Below, piece by piece: positions 1 to 8,666 of a DNA stretch of 44,539 nt; the first letter of the stretch is position 1; the number at the start of each line of letters is the position of its first letter. Source of the DNA: an uncultured Eubacterium sp. (lineage in GTDB: Bacteria; Bacillota; Clostridia; Lachnospirales; Lachnospiraceae); assembly GCA_910583555.1 (NCBI GenBank), contig CAJTXO010000026.1, forward strand, positions 1 to 44,539, given 5' to 3'. Below the pieces are notes generated by a model. It ran no database searches. It was not told the DNA's origin and saw nothing but the letters and a program-made list of their open reading frames with translations. The position numbers and the translations under genes are program-made.

Positions 1-56
1 TATAAGAAATGCAGAAAAACTATTTTCTGTAAATAAAAAAAAGGAGAGTTAAAAGA

Positions 57-644
57 ATGAAAAAGAAACTGCAAAAGTATTTAAGCGGTTCCAATGAAGG
101 TTTCTCCCTCGTGGAGTTAATCATTGTTATCGCGATCATGGCAATCCTGATTGGTGTGGTTGCCCTTGCTGTTATTCCGTATTTGGAGAAGAGCCGTGAG
201 TCGAAGGATTTGCAAGCACTTGGTTCTTTATCCAGCGCATTGTCATCGGCGGTTGCTGATACAAAAGTGACAACAAAAGATTCGTTTACGATTACGGATG
301 GCAGTGCACTTTCAACAACGAATGCGGGTGATGCAGGAAAAGTTGAGAAAGCTATGGCAGAATCACTTGGTGGTGCAACGGTTGATTTGAGTTCAGCAGG
401 AGCTAATGGATGCGCGATTACTTGTTATTTTGATCCGCCGAACAACGTAGTAGCTGTATTTGTGGCTGCGGGGCAGCAAGGGACTAGTCAAGCGGCTCAG
501 CCTAGTGGTGTTACTCCGCCAACTATAGGTGGTCAGTCAGTACAGTGTTGCAAGTATAACGACAATGCACCTTTGATGGTTTCGAATGGTGCTACGAGTT
601 CGAGCAACGCAGGAGGCAATACTCCACAGCAGCCAGGAACCTGA
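57..644 (+). CDS. pilA: Major type IV pilin (prepilin)
   Basis: Structural subunit of a type IV pilus, matured by prepilin peptidase and assembled at the membrane. Residues 1-15 form a basic class III leader ending in Gly15; the mature protein starts FSLVELIIVIA, with the canonical Phe+1 and Glu+5, followed by a ~25-residue hydrophobic helix. The remaining ~140 residues are a Ser/Thr/Ala-rich head with Cys residues in NGCAITC and VQCC that could form disulfides. The C-terminus is low complexity (Ser, Asn, Gly, Gln, Pro). The RBS AAGGAGAG (41-48) is 8 nt before ATG. A small hairpin (12-18 with 23-29, CAGAAAA/TTTTCTG) lies just upstream. As first pilin, directly before the peptidase and pilMN genes, it is probably the major pilin, but no expression evidence is visible. 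Confidence 0.88.
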   Translation: MKKKLQKYLSGSNEGFSLVELIIVIAIMAILIGVVALAVIPYLEKSRESKDLQALGSLSSALSSAVADTKVTTKDSFTITDGSALSTTNAGDAGKVEKAMAESLGGATVDLSSAGANGCAITCYFDPPNNVVAVFVAAGQQGTSQAAQPSGVTPPTIGGQSVQCCKYNDNAPLMVSNGATSSSNAGGNTPQQPGT

Positions 645-667
645 TTATAGTTTTGCAAAAAAATGAT

Positions 668-688
668 AGTTTGCTGATTTGGCAAACT
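668..688 (+). promoter_or_regulatory. Intergenic hairpin between pilin and prepilin peptidase
   Basis: A 7-bp perfect inverted repeat AGTTTGC/GCAAACT (668-674 and 682-688) around a 7-nt loop. There is no T-run after it, so it is not an obvious terminator. It could stabilise the pilin mRNA or allow partial read-through, giving more pilin than peptidase; that role is inference. Confidence 0.4.
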
Positions 689-722
689 CCATGATGTAAC
701 AACCACATAAGGAGAACCTGCC

Positions 723-1484
723 ATGACACATGTTACTGCTTTACTTTACATATTCGCGTTTTTATACGGCATCGTTATTGGAAGTTTCCTGAACGTATGT
801 ATATATCGAATTCCAAAGAAAGAAAGTATCGTCACGGTAGGTTCTCATTGTATGAAGTGTGGTTATCGGCTGGCCTGGTATGACCTGTTTCCTCTGTTCA
901 GCTATTTGTTTCTGAGAGGGAAATGCCGATACTGCGGGACAAAACTTGCGAAACAGTACCCATTGGTAGAAGGCACAAACGGTATACTGTATCTGATCAT
1001 TTTCGCGATACACGGATGGAATATAGAAAGTGTTCTATATTGTTTTCTCGCATCTGCACTTTTGGTATTGAGTGTCATTGATTATCGTACGCTTGAGATT
1101 CCCCTCGGTATCAATTTGTTCATACTGGGAATCGGTGTGGTTCATATTGTGGTTGATGTGTATAATTGGAAACACTATGTGATTGGCTTCTTTTCAGCAA
1201 GCCTTTTTCTGTTCTTTTGCCTTATTTTGACGAGGGGAAGAGGAATTGGCGGAGGAGATATCAAACTGATGGCGGCTGCCGGACTTTGTCTTGGCTGGCA
1301 GAATATCATGTTGGCGTTGGTGATTGGCTGCGTGGTTGGTTCCCTGATTCAGTGTATCATCATCGCAGTGACGAAAAACAAAGCGAAATTTGCGATGGGG
1401 CCATACCTTTCCGTGGGGATTTTCACGGCGGCGTTGTGGGGCGATAAGTTTATAGACTGGTATATCGGGCTAATGGGGACATAA
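723..1484 (+). CDS. pilD: Prepilin peptidase / N-methyltransferase (A24 family)
   Basis: Integral membrane aspartic protease that cleaves the class III leaders of the prepilins in this operon and N-methylates the new N-terminus. At 253 aa it has family length. The N-terminal segment GSFLNVCIYRIP is followed by the zinc-type CXXC pairs CMKC and CRYC around residues 41-83. The two catalytic aspartates are in the DYRTLEIP segment (around residue 120) and in GGGDIKLMAAAG (around residue 178), the A24 GXGD motif. About six to eight hydrophobic helices are visible. RBS AAGGAG lies upstream of the ATG. It sits directly after the major pilin, a common arrangement in Clostridia type IV pilus loci. Confidence 0.95.
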   Translation: MTHVTALLYIFAFLYGIVIGSFLNVCIYRIPKKESIVTVGSHCMKCGYRLAWYDLFPLFSYLFLRGKCRYCGTKLAKQYPLVEGTNGILYLIIFAIHGWNIESVLYCFLASALLVLSVIDYRTLEIPLGINLFILGIGVVHIVVDVYNWKHYVIGFFSASLFLFFCLILTRGRGIGGGDIKLMAAAGLCLGWQNIMLALVIGCVVGSLIQCIIIAVTKNKAKFAMGPYLSVGIFTAALWGDKFIDWYIGLMGT

Positions 1485-1486
1485 TG

Positions 1487-1555
1487 TTTATGGATTTCAG
1501 TGTCCTTTTGTTTTATTTTGAGAAGAATTAGGGAAAAGACAGTGAAATCCATAAA
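1487..1555 (+). repeat. 13-bp perfect inverted repeat with ~43-nt interior
   Basis: TTTATGGATTTCA (1487-1499) and TGAAATCCATAAA (1543-1555) are perfect inverted copies immediately after the peptidase stop codon. The interior continues pairing imperfectly (TGTCCTTTT against GGAAAAGACA), so the transcript can fold into one long hairpin in the pilD-pilMN gap. It lacks a terminal U-tract, so it is more likely an RNA-stability or processing element or a small palindromic repeat than a terminator. Confidence 0.6.
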
Positions 1556-1599
1556 ATGAGATGGGGAGAGCGGTAATTCGCAGGATAAAGGAGGATGTT

Positions 1600-3468
1600 A
1601 TGGCTAAAAAAGTAATTGTCGTTCGTGTCGGAGCAAAGACGATACGAATTGTACATATGGACAATAATCAGGCAAATCCGACTGTATATGGATGTGTCCG
1701 CGTGCCTACCCCGCAGGGGGCAGTGGTCGATGGAGAGGTAAAAAATATCATCGATGTGAGCCGCAGGATCAAACAGGCTTGTGTGGAGAAAGGTATTACG
1801 ACCAAAGATGTTATTTTTTCTCTCGTATCATCGAAAATCGCAAACCGTGAGACGACGATACCATTCGTCAAAGACAGTAAGATTCAGGGACTTGTCATGG
1901 CAAAAGTGGATGACATGTTTCCGATTGATAAGGACAGATACATCTTTTCATATGTAAAACAGGGAGAAGGCAGGAGCGCCCAGGAGGGTGAACACGTATC
2001 GACAGAGCCGGAAAAGAAGGAAGAAGAAACGCTCGTAGAAGATGATACGAAGAAAAAGAAGAAGGGGAAGAAGCCTGCGCCGGAAAAGAAGAAAGAAAAG
2101 ACGAAAGCGGTGGCGAAAGTGATCGACCTGCTCGTATACGCGGCGCCGATCGATCTGGTCCGCTCTTATTACGCACTCGCCGAGGGTTGTGATCTCAATA
2201 TCGTTTCCATCGAAGTAGACGGTAATGGTATTTTCCAGATCATGAAGCGGCAGATGGTCGAAGGTGTGGAAATGGCGGTGCAGATCAACCGGGATAGTAC
2301 GCTGATCGATATTATGAGTAAAGATAAACTGCTCCTGCAAAGGGTTATTCCGTATGGAGCGACAACGATCATTGAGACGGCGATGGAAGAACCCGCCTTT
2401 CAGGTTGCGACTTATGACAAGGCTTTTGATCTTCTGGCGTCCCAGCGAGTGTTGCTGCACTCGTTTAATGCCGCCAATCCGCAAAATGACCTGTCGATGC
2501 AAAAAAGGATTGAGCTTACCCAGAGCGCATCCTCTCTGATTGGCAACATATCACGTGTCATGGAGTACTATAATTCGAGGTACCGTAATGATCCAATCCA
2601 GTCAATCATCGTTACCGGAAACGGTGCGAGGATTGCAGGGATTCACGAGCTGATGAACAACGAGCTAGGAATTCCGGCTCGTACGCCGTCAGATCTTGCA
2701 GGGGTGTCTTTTAACAGGCAGATCGAGGTAAATAACAATATACTGCAGTATATCGGGTGTTTCGGAGCCGTTTTTAATCCTGTGAATTTTATACCGGATG
2801 ATATAAAAAATAAGACAGCGACCAAAGATTCGATCATGAGCATCGCGGTTGTGTTTGCCGCATCTTTCCTACTCTGTCTGGTGCTTGCGATTTTCTCGTT
2901 CGTGCGGGTCTGGGGAGCGGAGGATGCGTATAATGCCGCACACACAAAGGCGGTTTCCATGCAGCCGATTGAGAATCGTTACAACGACCTTTTGGGAACG
3001 CTGAATAAAGTATGTACATATCAGGACATCCAGTTTGCGGTTGATACGAATAATAACCGTCTCCACAAGGTATTGGATCACATAAAACAGTCCTGTCCGG
3101 AGTCATTCAGGATTGATACCATCAGTACGAGTGAGACGGGCGGTACGATCAACTGTACGACATCTGACCGGTTTTCCTCTGTTTCGGCGGTAATCATGCG
3201 TATGAACCTCTGTACGGATATTCGGAATGTCACGATATCCAGCGGTATTACCAAGTCAGATGATACGATAACGAAAAAAAGGAAATACGTGTATACGATC
3301 ACATATGAATATGTGCCGCATACAGATACATTGAATGAGAGTGATATCCAGTACCGCGCGATGGCTAAAACAGCTAACTCGAATACCAACAATGCGAATA
3401 ATACAAATAACGCGAATGCTGCTAACAATACGAATAATACTGCAAATACGGGGGGTGCACAGCAATGA
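1600..3468 (+). CDS. pilMN: Fused PilM-PilN type IV pilus assembly protein
   Basis: Cytoplasmic and inner-membrane scaffold of the pilus machine. Residues ~1-400 are an FtsA/PilM-like actin fold (opening VIVVRVGAKTIRIVHM, phosphate-binding-like VTGNGARIAGI near residue 350). A single transmembrane helix follows at ~411-438, then a PilN-like periplasmic-type domain (~440-590) and an Asn/Thr-rich tail (~590-622). PilM and PilN are separate proteins in most bacteria; fusion is known in some Clostridia. A Lys/Glu-rich insertion (~122-172) interrupts the PilM part. The chosen ATG at 1600 has AAGGAGG (1588-1594) 5 nt upstream; an in-frame ATG at 1561 lacks a comparable site. The stop overlaps the pilO start by 4 bp. 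Confidence 0.88.
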   Translation: MAKKVIVVRVGAKTIRIVHMDNNQANPTVYGCVRVPTPQGAVVDGEVKNIIDVSRRIKQACVEKGITTKDVIFSLVSSKIANRETTIPFVKDSKIQGLVMAKVDDMFPIDKDRYIFSYVKQGEGRSAQEGEHVSTEPEKKEEETLVEDDTKKKKKGKKPAPEKKKEKTKAVAKVIDLLVYAAPIDLVRSYYALAEGCDLNIVSIEVDGNGIFQIMKRQMVEGVEMAVQINRDSTLIDIMSKDKLLLQRVIPYGATTIIETAMEEPAFQVATYDKAFDLLASQRVLLHSFNAANPQNDLSMQKRIELTQSASSLIGNISRVMEYYNSRYRNDPIQSIIVTGNGARIAGIHELMNNELGIPARTPSDLAGVSFNRQIEVNNNILQYIGCFGAVFNPVNFIPDDIKNKTATKDSIMSIAVVFAASFLLCLVLAIFSFVRVWGAEDAYNAAHTKAVSMQPIENRYNDLLGTLNKVCTYQDIQFAVDTNNNRLHKVLDHIKQSCPESFRIDTISTSETGGTINCTTSDRFSSVSAVIMRMNLCTDIRNVTISSGITKSDDTITKKRKYVYTITYEYVPHTDTLNESDIQYRAMAKTANSNTNNANNTNNANAANNTNNTANTGGAQQ

Positions 3469-4196
3469 AAGGAAAAGTAACTCTGGCGCAGATCCGTGTG
3501 ATCTTATTACTGGCAGCCGTTTTACTGATCGTGTTAACTTATTTTCTGGTCTTTCAGAAAAATATGGATAAGGCGGCGGATTATGATAATATGACGAGAA
3601 AAGAGCAGGAGAGGATCTCGTATCTGACCGGGCTGCAGAGTAAGGCAGATGATCTGGATATTTATACATCCCTGTATACATCGGACATTGATCCGTTTAT
3701 CCAGTCGTTTCCGGTAAAACTGACACAGCAGAAATCAATATATCTCATCTACAACATGATGGTAGAAAGCGGGATTACGGTAGAAAGCGTCGTTCCGGGT
3801 AATGTGACGCCGTTCTATTATAAGGGGCAGGTGCTCGATTCTGCCAGCGCGCAAAATCAGGCACAGGTAAATGTGGATGGTCAGGGAGAGGAAACTCTAT
3901 CGGAGATCACTGTGGTCAGCATGGATCAGATGATCGGCTCAAAGGCAACATATACGATAAATATGGCCGGTGAGACCAAGGATATTTTCAAAGCACTTGA
4001 CTGGATCAGGGACAACAAAGAAAAAATGTCTGTTGGAAACGTAAATGTTCAGTTTGACAGTTCGACCGGACAGTTAAAGGGCAGTATCGCCGTTACGTTC
4101 TATTGCATGCTCGGCAACGGTGTCCCGTATAAAGATCCGGATACGAGCATCTTTACATACGGAATGGATAAGATTTTTGGCGAATTTAGTAAATGA
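3465..4196 (+). CDS. pilO: PilO-like pilus assembly protein
   Basis: Bitopic membrane protein of 243 aa: a short cytoplasmic N-terminus, one transmembrane helix (ILLLAAVLLIVLTYFLVF, ~residues 11-28), a coiled-coil-like stretch and an extracytoplasmic ferredoxin-like domain. This architecture and its position right after pilMN identify it as PilO, partner of the PilN domain in the alignment complex linking motor and pilus. Sequence similarity of PilO proteins is low, so the call rests on topology, size and synteny. ATG overlaps the pilMN stop (ATGA). Confidence 0.8.
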   Translation: MKGKVTLAQIRVILLLAAVLLIVLTYFLVFQKNMDKAADYDNMTRKEQERISYLTGLQSKADDLDIYTSLYTSDIDPFIQSFPVKLTQQKSIYLIYNMMVESGITVESVVPGNVTPFYYKGQVLDSASAQNQAQVNVDGQGEETLSEITVVSMDQMIGSKATYTINMAGETKDIFKALDWIRDNKEKMSVGNVNVQFDSSTGQLKGSIAVTFYCMLGNGVPYKDPDTSIFTYGMDKIFGEFSK

Positions 4197-4228
4197 TCAT
4201 GTTTTTAAGAGGAAAGGCGGTGTGCGGC

Positions 4229-5422
4229 ATGTTCAGGAATAAGTGGTTAAAGGATGACAGCGGTTTCTCCCTGATTGAGGTCGTTTTGGCAGTGGCAATC
4301 CTCGCCCTTGTGGCATTGCCGATCATAAATTATTTCACTTATTCTTCGCTTCAGGCGATTGAGGGCCGTGACCGGCAGTGCGCCACGACTGCGGCCGAGA
4401 ATGTGGTGGAAGAGTTAAGTTCTTATTCGAACTATACGCAGATCAAAGACCTGACAGCCACACCGGATCCTGCCGGGCCGGCATCGTCGGCAGCGCCTGT
4501 ATGGCAAAAATCTTCCCCTAAGCCGGGGGAGTCACCGGATCCGCAGTCTGACTATCTGGAACGGCCAGTGACGGTGGACGGGTTTGACTATGTGGCGAAG
4601 ATTCAGGTTCAATACGGTGTATATAAAAGCGGCACAAAAGCAATCAATGCGGGAGAAAAGATCGGCAGCGGTACAGGGGATCTCAGAAGTCCGAAATATA
4701 ACAGTTATAATATCCCGAGTCCGAGCGAGGTGTACGCGCCTTCGAATGCGGTAGCTGTAGAAGATGATGAACTGGATACCGCGCTCAGTGAATTGTTTAC
4801 GACGCTCAGCGCGTCCGCTCCCGGTACTTCCGGAACGATTGCGGACAGGGATACGATCCGCGCGGGATTAAAGCGAGTGATACATATTGATATTGATTAT
4901 AAGGATATAGAAAAGAAAGAGTATGCCGTGCACGTTTATTATAGATATGAATACAGTGGGCATACGGTGGACGTCACGTTGGAGAAAGCGGAGATTCCAA
5001 TCAATCAGTTTAAAGGGGTATTTGTATTCTACAACCCTCTCGTGACAAATAAACAGGAAGAAGTCAGCATGAATATAGCTTCAAACATCCCGCGTAGTGA
5101 AGATCAGCGGGTTTCCGATGAAACGATCGTTAACGATATGGAGTTCTATTTTGCTGTGCAGGGTGCGGTTGATGATACGAAGTATATTCTGCACATCGAG
5201 GCTGGTACGGCTACGAATGCGAAATTTTTTGCCAATGACATTATGCTTAGCGGTGTTACTGGCAATCCGCAGGAAGGGAGCGATCCGGGAAATACAATAA
5301 ATTCCTTTGTGGGCCGGAAGCAGAAGGAAAGGATCGGCAGGATACTCGTTGATATTTATGATACGGCGGGGAAAAAGGCGGGCGAAGTAGTTGCCCATAT
5401 GGAGACGACGATGGCTGAGTAG
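4229..5422 (+). CDS. Prepilin-like minor pilin (PilV-type, large)
   Basis: Residues 1-12 form a leader (MFRNKWLKDDSG); the mature end begins FSLIEVVLAVAILALVALP with Glu+5, a type IV pilin signature. The ~385-residue extracytoplasmic part is much larger than a typical minor pilin; it has a Pro/Ser-rich stretch near residues 65-110 and no domain I recognise. The start at 4229 follows AGGCGG with 8-nt spacing; an ATG at 4193 overlapping the pilO stop is the alternative but lacks an RBS. Its place after pilO suggests a minor pilin that primes assembly or decorates the tip. Confidence 0.8.
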   Translation: MFRNKWLKDDSGFSLIEVVLAVAILALVALPIINYFTYSSLQAIEGRDRQCATTAAENVVEELSSYSNYTQIKDLTATPDPAGPASSAAPVWQKSSPKPGESPDPQSDYLERPVTVDGFDYVAKIQVQYGVYKSGTKAINAGEKIGSGTGDLRSPKYNSYNIPSPSEVYAPSNAVAVEDDELDTALSELFTTLSASAPGTSGTIADRDTIRAGLKRVIHIDIDYKDIEKKEYAVHVYYRYEYSGHTVDVTLEKAEIPINQFKGVFVFYNPLVTNKQEEVSMNIASNIPRSEDQRVSDETIVNDMEFYFAVQGAVDDTKYILHIEAGTATNAKFFANDIMLSGVTGNPQEGSDPGNTINSFVGRKQKERIGRILVDIYDTAGKKAGEVVAHMETTMAE

Positions 5423-5454
5423 AGTAATGGATGAGATGAATGGAGGTTTTTCGG

Positions 5455-7908
5455 ATGTTTGGAAAATGGATGCGTAAACTGAAAGAAAAACTGAAGAGGA
5501 TGCGAGACGATGACAGCGGCTCTGCTTTTGCTTTTGTCGTCATCGGTGTGACGGCGTTGATGATCATTGGTGCTACGGTGCTGTCGCTTGCGACAAATTA
5601 TGTGGTTTCAGTCATCGTGGATCAGCACACGACGGATCATTTTTACGAAACGGAGGGCGCAGTCGCGGAAATCCGCAGCGGACTGGAGGAAATATGTGGA
5701 AAGGCAAATGAGTACGCCTATATGGAGATGATCAACAATTATAATGCCAGACCGACCAGTTCGCCGATCTTAGATCAATCATTGTCTTCCACGATGAGTT
5801 CGATGAAAGAAAAATATGCGGTCAAATATTTGACTGGTATCGCCAGTATATTAGAGAATCCGACGATTGACAAGTTGGATAATTCGCAGAATATAACCGA
5901 TAACACGAACAAATGGGATGGAACAGATCAGGACGAGTCGATCTGGGGAAGTTTTAATATGGATCCCGTCATAAAGAAAATGGTCACGCGGCCGGAAACA
6001 GTCGGCTCCACTTATGGCGGGGATGCGCTCCGTTATGGCTTTCAGGTAGACGCCACGACGAAAGAAATGTCTTTGATCATCAGCGGGCTGAAAGTGGATT
6101 ATACCGATGAGGCGGGATACCGCACGGTGGTGCAGACCGATATTAAGATTGGTGTTCCAGATTACGGTTTTGAGGGAAATGCGACGTTTGATGAGTTAAA
6201 GAAATATATTGTAATATGTGACGATCAGTTATCGGTAGCGAATAACAGCCTGAGTGCCAGTACAAAAGGCGTTGATTTCACCGGAAACGTATATGCGGGT
6301 GGTGAAAAAGATGGCGGCGATTATAAAACGAGTATTGATATCGTGTCCCAGTCGAAAAACATTACATTTGACAGTGATACGATCATTACGCGCGGGGATC
6401 TGACTGTGAATGATAACGCGAAGGTGGCGATCAACAATACAGACGGAGAGTTGTGGGTAAGAAATATCCTGTTACCGGATTCAGGAGCCATTCCGGCCGC
6501 TACGCCGGGACCGCTTACTTCGTATTCGACAGAACTTGATCTCCAGACGAACGCGTACGTGCTTGATGACCTGAGTATTGATAACCGCAATAGTTATGTG
6601 AATCTGGGCGGAAAGTATTATGGCTACAGCTACAATGTGAATAACAAAGATAAGTCGAGTTCTACGGTGGCGGACGTGACGAGTTCCAAGTACAGCAGCG
6701 CGATACTGATCAACGGAGTGAACACGACATTAAAGAGCGATCATCTAAAGAAACTGATCTTATCGGGGCGTACTTTTGTATCGAGATTTAACAATGGTAC
6801 TTCGGGAACGACCGGAGTGGCAGAGCCGGACATCATGATGGGCGAGTCGCTGGCAGTAAAGAGTAATCAGATCGCTTATTTGGTGCCGGATCAGTATATC
6901 TTTTCAAACGGACAGGGACATAACCCGCTGCTCCGTTCGGAGATCGACGGCGATGATTATATGGGAGCAGTCAACCGTGTGGCGTTGGAGCAGGCGATGG
7001 GCGGTTATCTGGATCCGGCGAAACCGGTAACGGCTAATTTCAACAATACGGGCGGATATGTATTCTTATATCTGAACTTTAAAAACCAACAGAAGGCAAA
7101 TGAGTACTTCTCCGCGTTCTATTCGGACAAAAACAACGATGAGATGCTGAGGGACCGCGCGGAAACATATATTTCCACAGCGGATAATGACGGTATGAAG
7201 CTAGGTGCGCAGCTGTATCTGATCGCCGGTAATATCATACATAATTATTATGCGGCATCGGGTGAGTCGGCGAAGCAGGAGGCAAATTATTTCGACGGTT
7301 CCGGCAAGCCAAATGCGGCGATGCTCCAGGATGGCCAGATCAAGATGCAGAACTATCTGGGAAAACAGCTGGCGCTCGTCAATTCGGGATTCCGTTCGGA
7401 TATGGCGCGCTCACCGGTAACCGGGGAGGAAAATGATGTACTCCGGTATGAATTGCTGCAGGATTCTGATAAATCGGAACTCGTGCGAGACCGGATCATT
7501 GATTTTGACGCGGTAAATGCCGATTCTTCGCTCATGCCGATCCAGAAAACGTGCGAGGGAACGGATGGCTTACTCTATATCACGCCAGGTGATTACAATG
7601 TAGATGGAACGATTGACAAAGGACTGATCATTTCCGGCGGAAATGTTTCCGTGAGCAAAAGTTTTGAGGGGCTGATCCTGGCGAAGGGGAATGTGAGCGT
7701 AAATGGCTCCAGTATTGATCTGAAGGCAAATCTTCTCATGGTCGGCAAGATTTTGGAGATGGTGCGTAACGATAAAGATCTGTCAAAGTATTTCATCGGA
7801 TTAAGGACCAACGAAAATCGTTCGGTGGATGTGGCAGACTGCATCAGCTATAAGAATTGGGAACGCGATAATGAAGCACAGTTATTGTCTGGGACGGCAG
7901 CCCCGTGA
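5455..7908 (+). CDS. Very large PilX-like pilus-associated protein
   Basis: 817 aa. A basic N-terminus ending DDDSG is followed directly by a hydrophobic helix (SAFAFVVIGVTALMIIGATVLSLATNYV, ~residues 23-50), matching the PilX-type prepilin N-terminus, where the usual Phe+1 and Glu+5 are absent. The rest is extracytoplasmic, rich in Asn/Asp/Ser, with beta-rich segments near residues 250-350 and 690-740 resembling the repetitive beta-helix part of polymer-forming proteins (inference). Start choice: ATG 5455 has GGAGG (5442-5446) 8 nt upstream, better than ATG 5440. The stop codon lies inside the first copy of a 51-bp repeat. Likely a minor pilin or pilus-surface adhesin; function not proven. 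Confidence 0.72.
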   Translation: MFGKWMRKLKEKLKRMRDDDSGSAFAFVVIGVTALMIIGATVLSLATNYVVSVIVDQHTTDHFYETEGAVAEIRSGLEEICGKANEYAYMEMINNYNARPTSSPILDQSLSSTMSSMKEKYAVKYLTGIASILENPTIDKLDNSQNITDNTNKWDGTDQDESIWGSFNMDPVIKKMVTRPETVGSTYGGDALRYGFQVDATTKEMSLIISGLKVDYTDEAGYRTVVQTDIKIGVPDYGFEGNATFDELKKYIVICDDQLSVANNSLSASTKGVDFTGNVYAGGEKDGGDYKTSIDIVSQSKNITFDSDTIITRGDLTVNDNAKVAINNTDGELWVRNILLPDSGAIPAATPGPLTSYSTELDLQTNAYVLDDLSIDNRNSYVNLGGKYYGYSYNVNNKDKSSSTVADVTSSKYSSAILINGVNTTLKSDHLKKLILSGRTFVSRFNNGTSGTTGVAEPDIMMGESLAVKSNQIAYLVPDQYIFSNGQGHNPLLRSEIDGDDYMGAVNRVALEQAMGGYLDPAKPVTANFNNTGGYVFLYLNFKNQQKANEYFSAFYSDKNNDEMLRDRAETYISTADNDGMKLGAQLYLIAGNIIHNYYAASGESAKQEANYFDGSGKPNAAMLQDGQIKMQNYLGKQLALVNSGFRSDMARSPVTGEENDVLRYELLQDSDKSELVRDRIIDFDAVNADSSLMPIQKTCEGTDGLLYITPGDYNVDGTIDKGLIISGGNVSVSKSFEGLILAKGNVSVNGSSIDLKANLLMVGKILEMVRNDKDLSKYFIGLRTNENRSVDVADCISYKNWERDNEAQLLSGTAAP

Positions 7909-8024
7909 CAGGGCAGGCTCTACAGCATATAGTCGTCCCCTAGGACGGCAGCCCCGTGACAGGGCAGACTTTGCAGCATATAGTCGTCCCCTAGGACGGC
8001 AGCCCCGTGACAGGGCAGGCTTTG
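7892..8024 (+). repeat. 51-bp tandem repeat, 2.6 copies, structured
   Basis: Copies start at 7892, 7943 and 7994 (partial, to ~8024), each beginning GGACGGCAGCCCCGTGACAG, and are nearly identical. Each unit can fold: GGGACG (7891-7896) pairs with CGTCCC (7934-7939), enclosing GCCC/GGGC (7900-7903 with 7911-7914). The first copy contains the stop codon of the upstream gene; the array ends ~45 bp before the next prepilin gene. The period is 17 codons but the reading frame is closed, so it is best read as a non-coding RNA or DNA repeat. Confidence 0.85.
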
Positions 8025-8069
8025 ATTGTCAAAAGCAGAGAGGAACAAAGAAAGCAGGTGAGGCTGGAT

Positions 8070-8618
8070 ATGAAAAAGGAACAAGTTCCAATGGAAAAAG
8101 TTCCAACGGAGAGATTTTCAAATGATCAGGGATTTTCTCTTATCGAACTCGTGATAGCAATCGCGATTCTGGCAATTATGTGTGTGGGCGGCATGAGCGC
8201 GATGGGATATTTGAACATGGCAAATTCATCGAAATGTGCTTCTCGGATTGACAGCAGTCTGACGGTTTTGAAATCCAGAAATTCAGCGGAAGCCAGCTCA
8301 ACCTATATGCATCTTTACCGATACAAGGATCGTTATTATATCCGTTACAGCGACCAGCCTTCTTATACTCCTGACGATTCGAATTATAAAGAAGGGGAAG
8401 AGATTGGGAACAGTCAGATTACGATTTCCTATCAGGAGGGAAATCTTTCGGCATCAAGTGTCACGATCCAGGACGGAGACTGTAAGACATTTGGTATTCG
8501 GAAGAAAGACGGCGCTTTTACGGGGACGATGGAGCCGACCTGTGTGATCAGTGTGATCGGGCAGTCTACGTATAAAGTTACGCTTGTCACAAATACAGGG
8601 AAACATTTCAGAGATTGA
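8070..8618 (+). CDS. Prepilin-like minor pilin
   Basis: 182 aa. A 21-residue leader ending DQG precedes the pilin signature FSLIELVIAIAILAIMCVGG with Glu+5; the hydrophobic helix is followed by a ~125-residue head with few predicted special features. Pseudopilins of this size serve as minor pilins. The ATG at 8070 has AGGTG 9 nt upstream; Met8 is an alternative that would give a more typical 14-residue leader. The stop codon lies at the edge of a 15-bp tandem repeat, and the next prepilin gene follows after 48 bp. Confidence 0.83.
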   Translation: MKKEQVPMEKVPTERFSNDQGFSLIELVIAIAILAIMCVGGMSAMGYLNMANSSKCASRIDSSLTVLKSRNSAEASSTYMHLYRYKDRYYIRYSDQPSYTPDDSNYKEGEEIGNSQITISYQEGNLSASSVTIQDGDCKTFGIRKKDGAFTGTMEPTCVISVIGQSTYKVTLVTNTGKHFRD

Positions 8619-8654
8619 TATTGTAGAAATTGATGTTGCAGAGATTGATTTAGA
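8610..8654 (+). repeat. 15-bp tandem repeat, three copies
   Basis: AGAGATTGATATTGT, AGAAATTGATGTTGC and AGAGATTGATTTAGA lie head to tail at 8610, 8625 and 8640. The first copy contains the TGA stop of the upstream prepilin gene and supplies its last codons; the last copy ends just before the RBS of the next gene. Probably slippage-derived; the extra copies each repeat the in-frame stop. Confidence 0.7.
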
Positions 8655-8666
8655 GGGGGAATCGGC

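Noticed and set aside
7891..7940. tRNA-like gene in the 51-bp repeat
   Set aside because: The outer stem resembles an acceptor stem, but length is ~50 nt, and there is no T-loop or anticodon arm.
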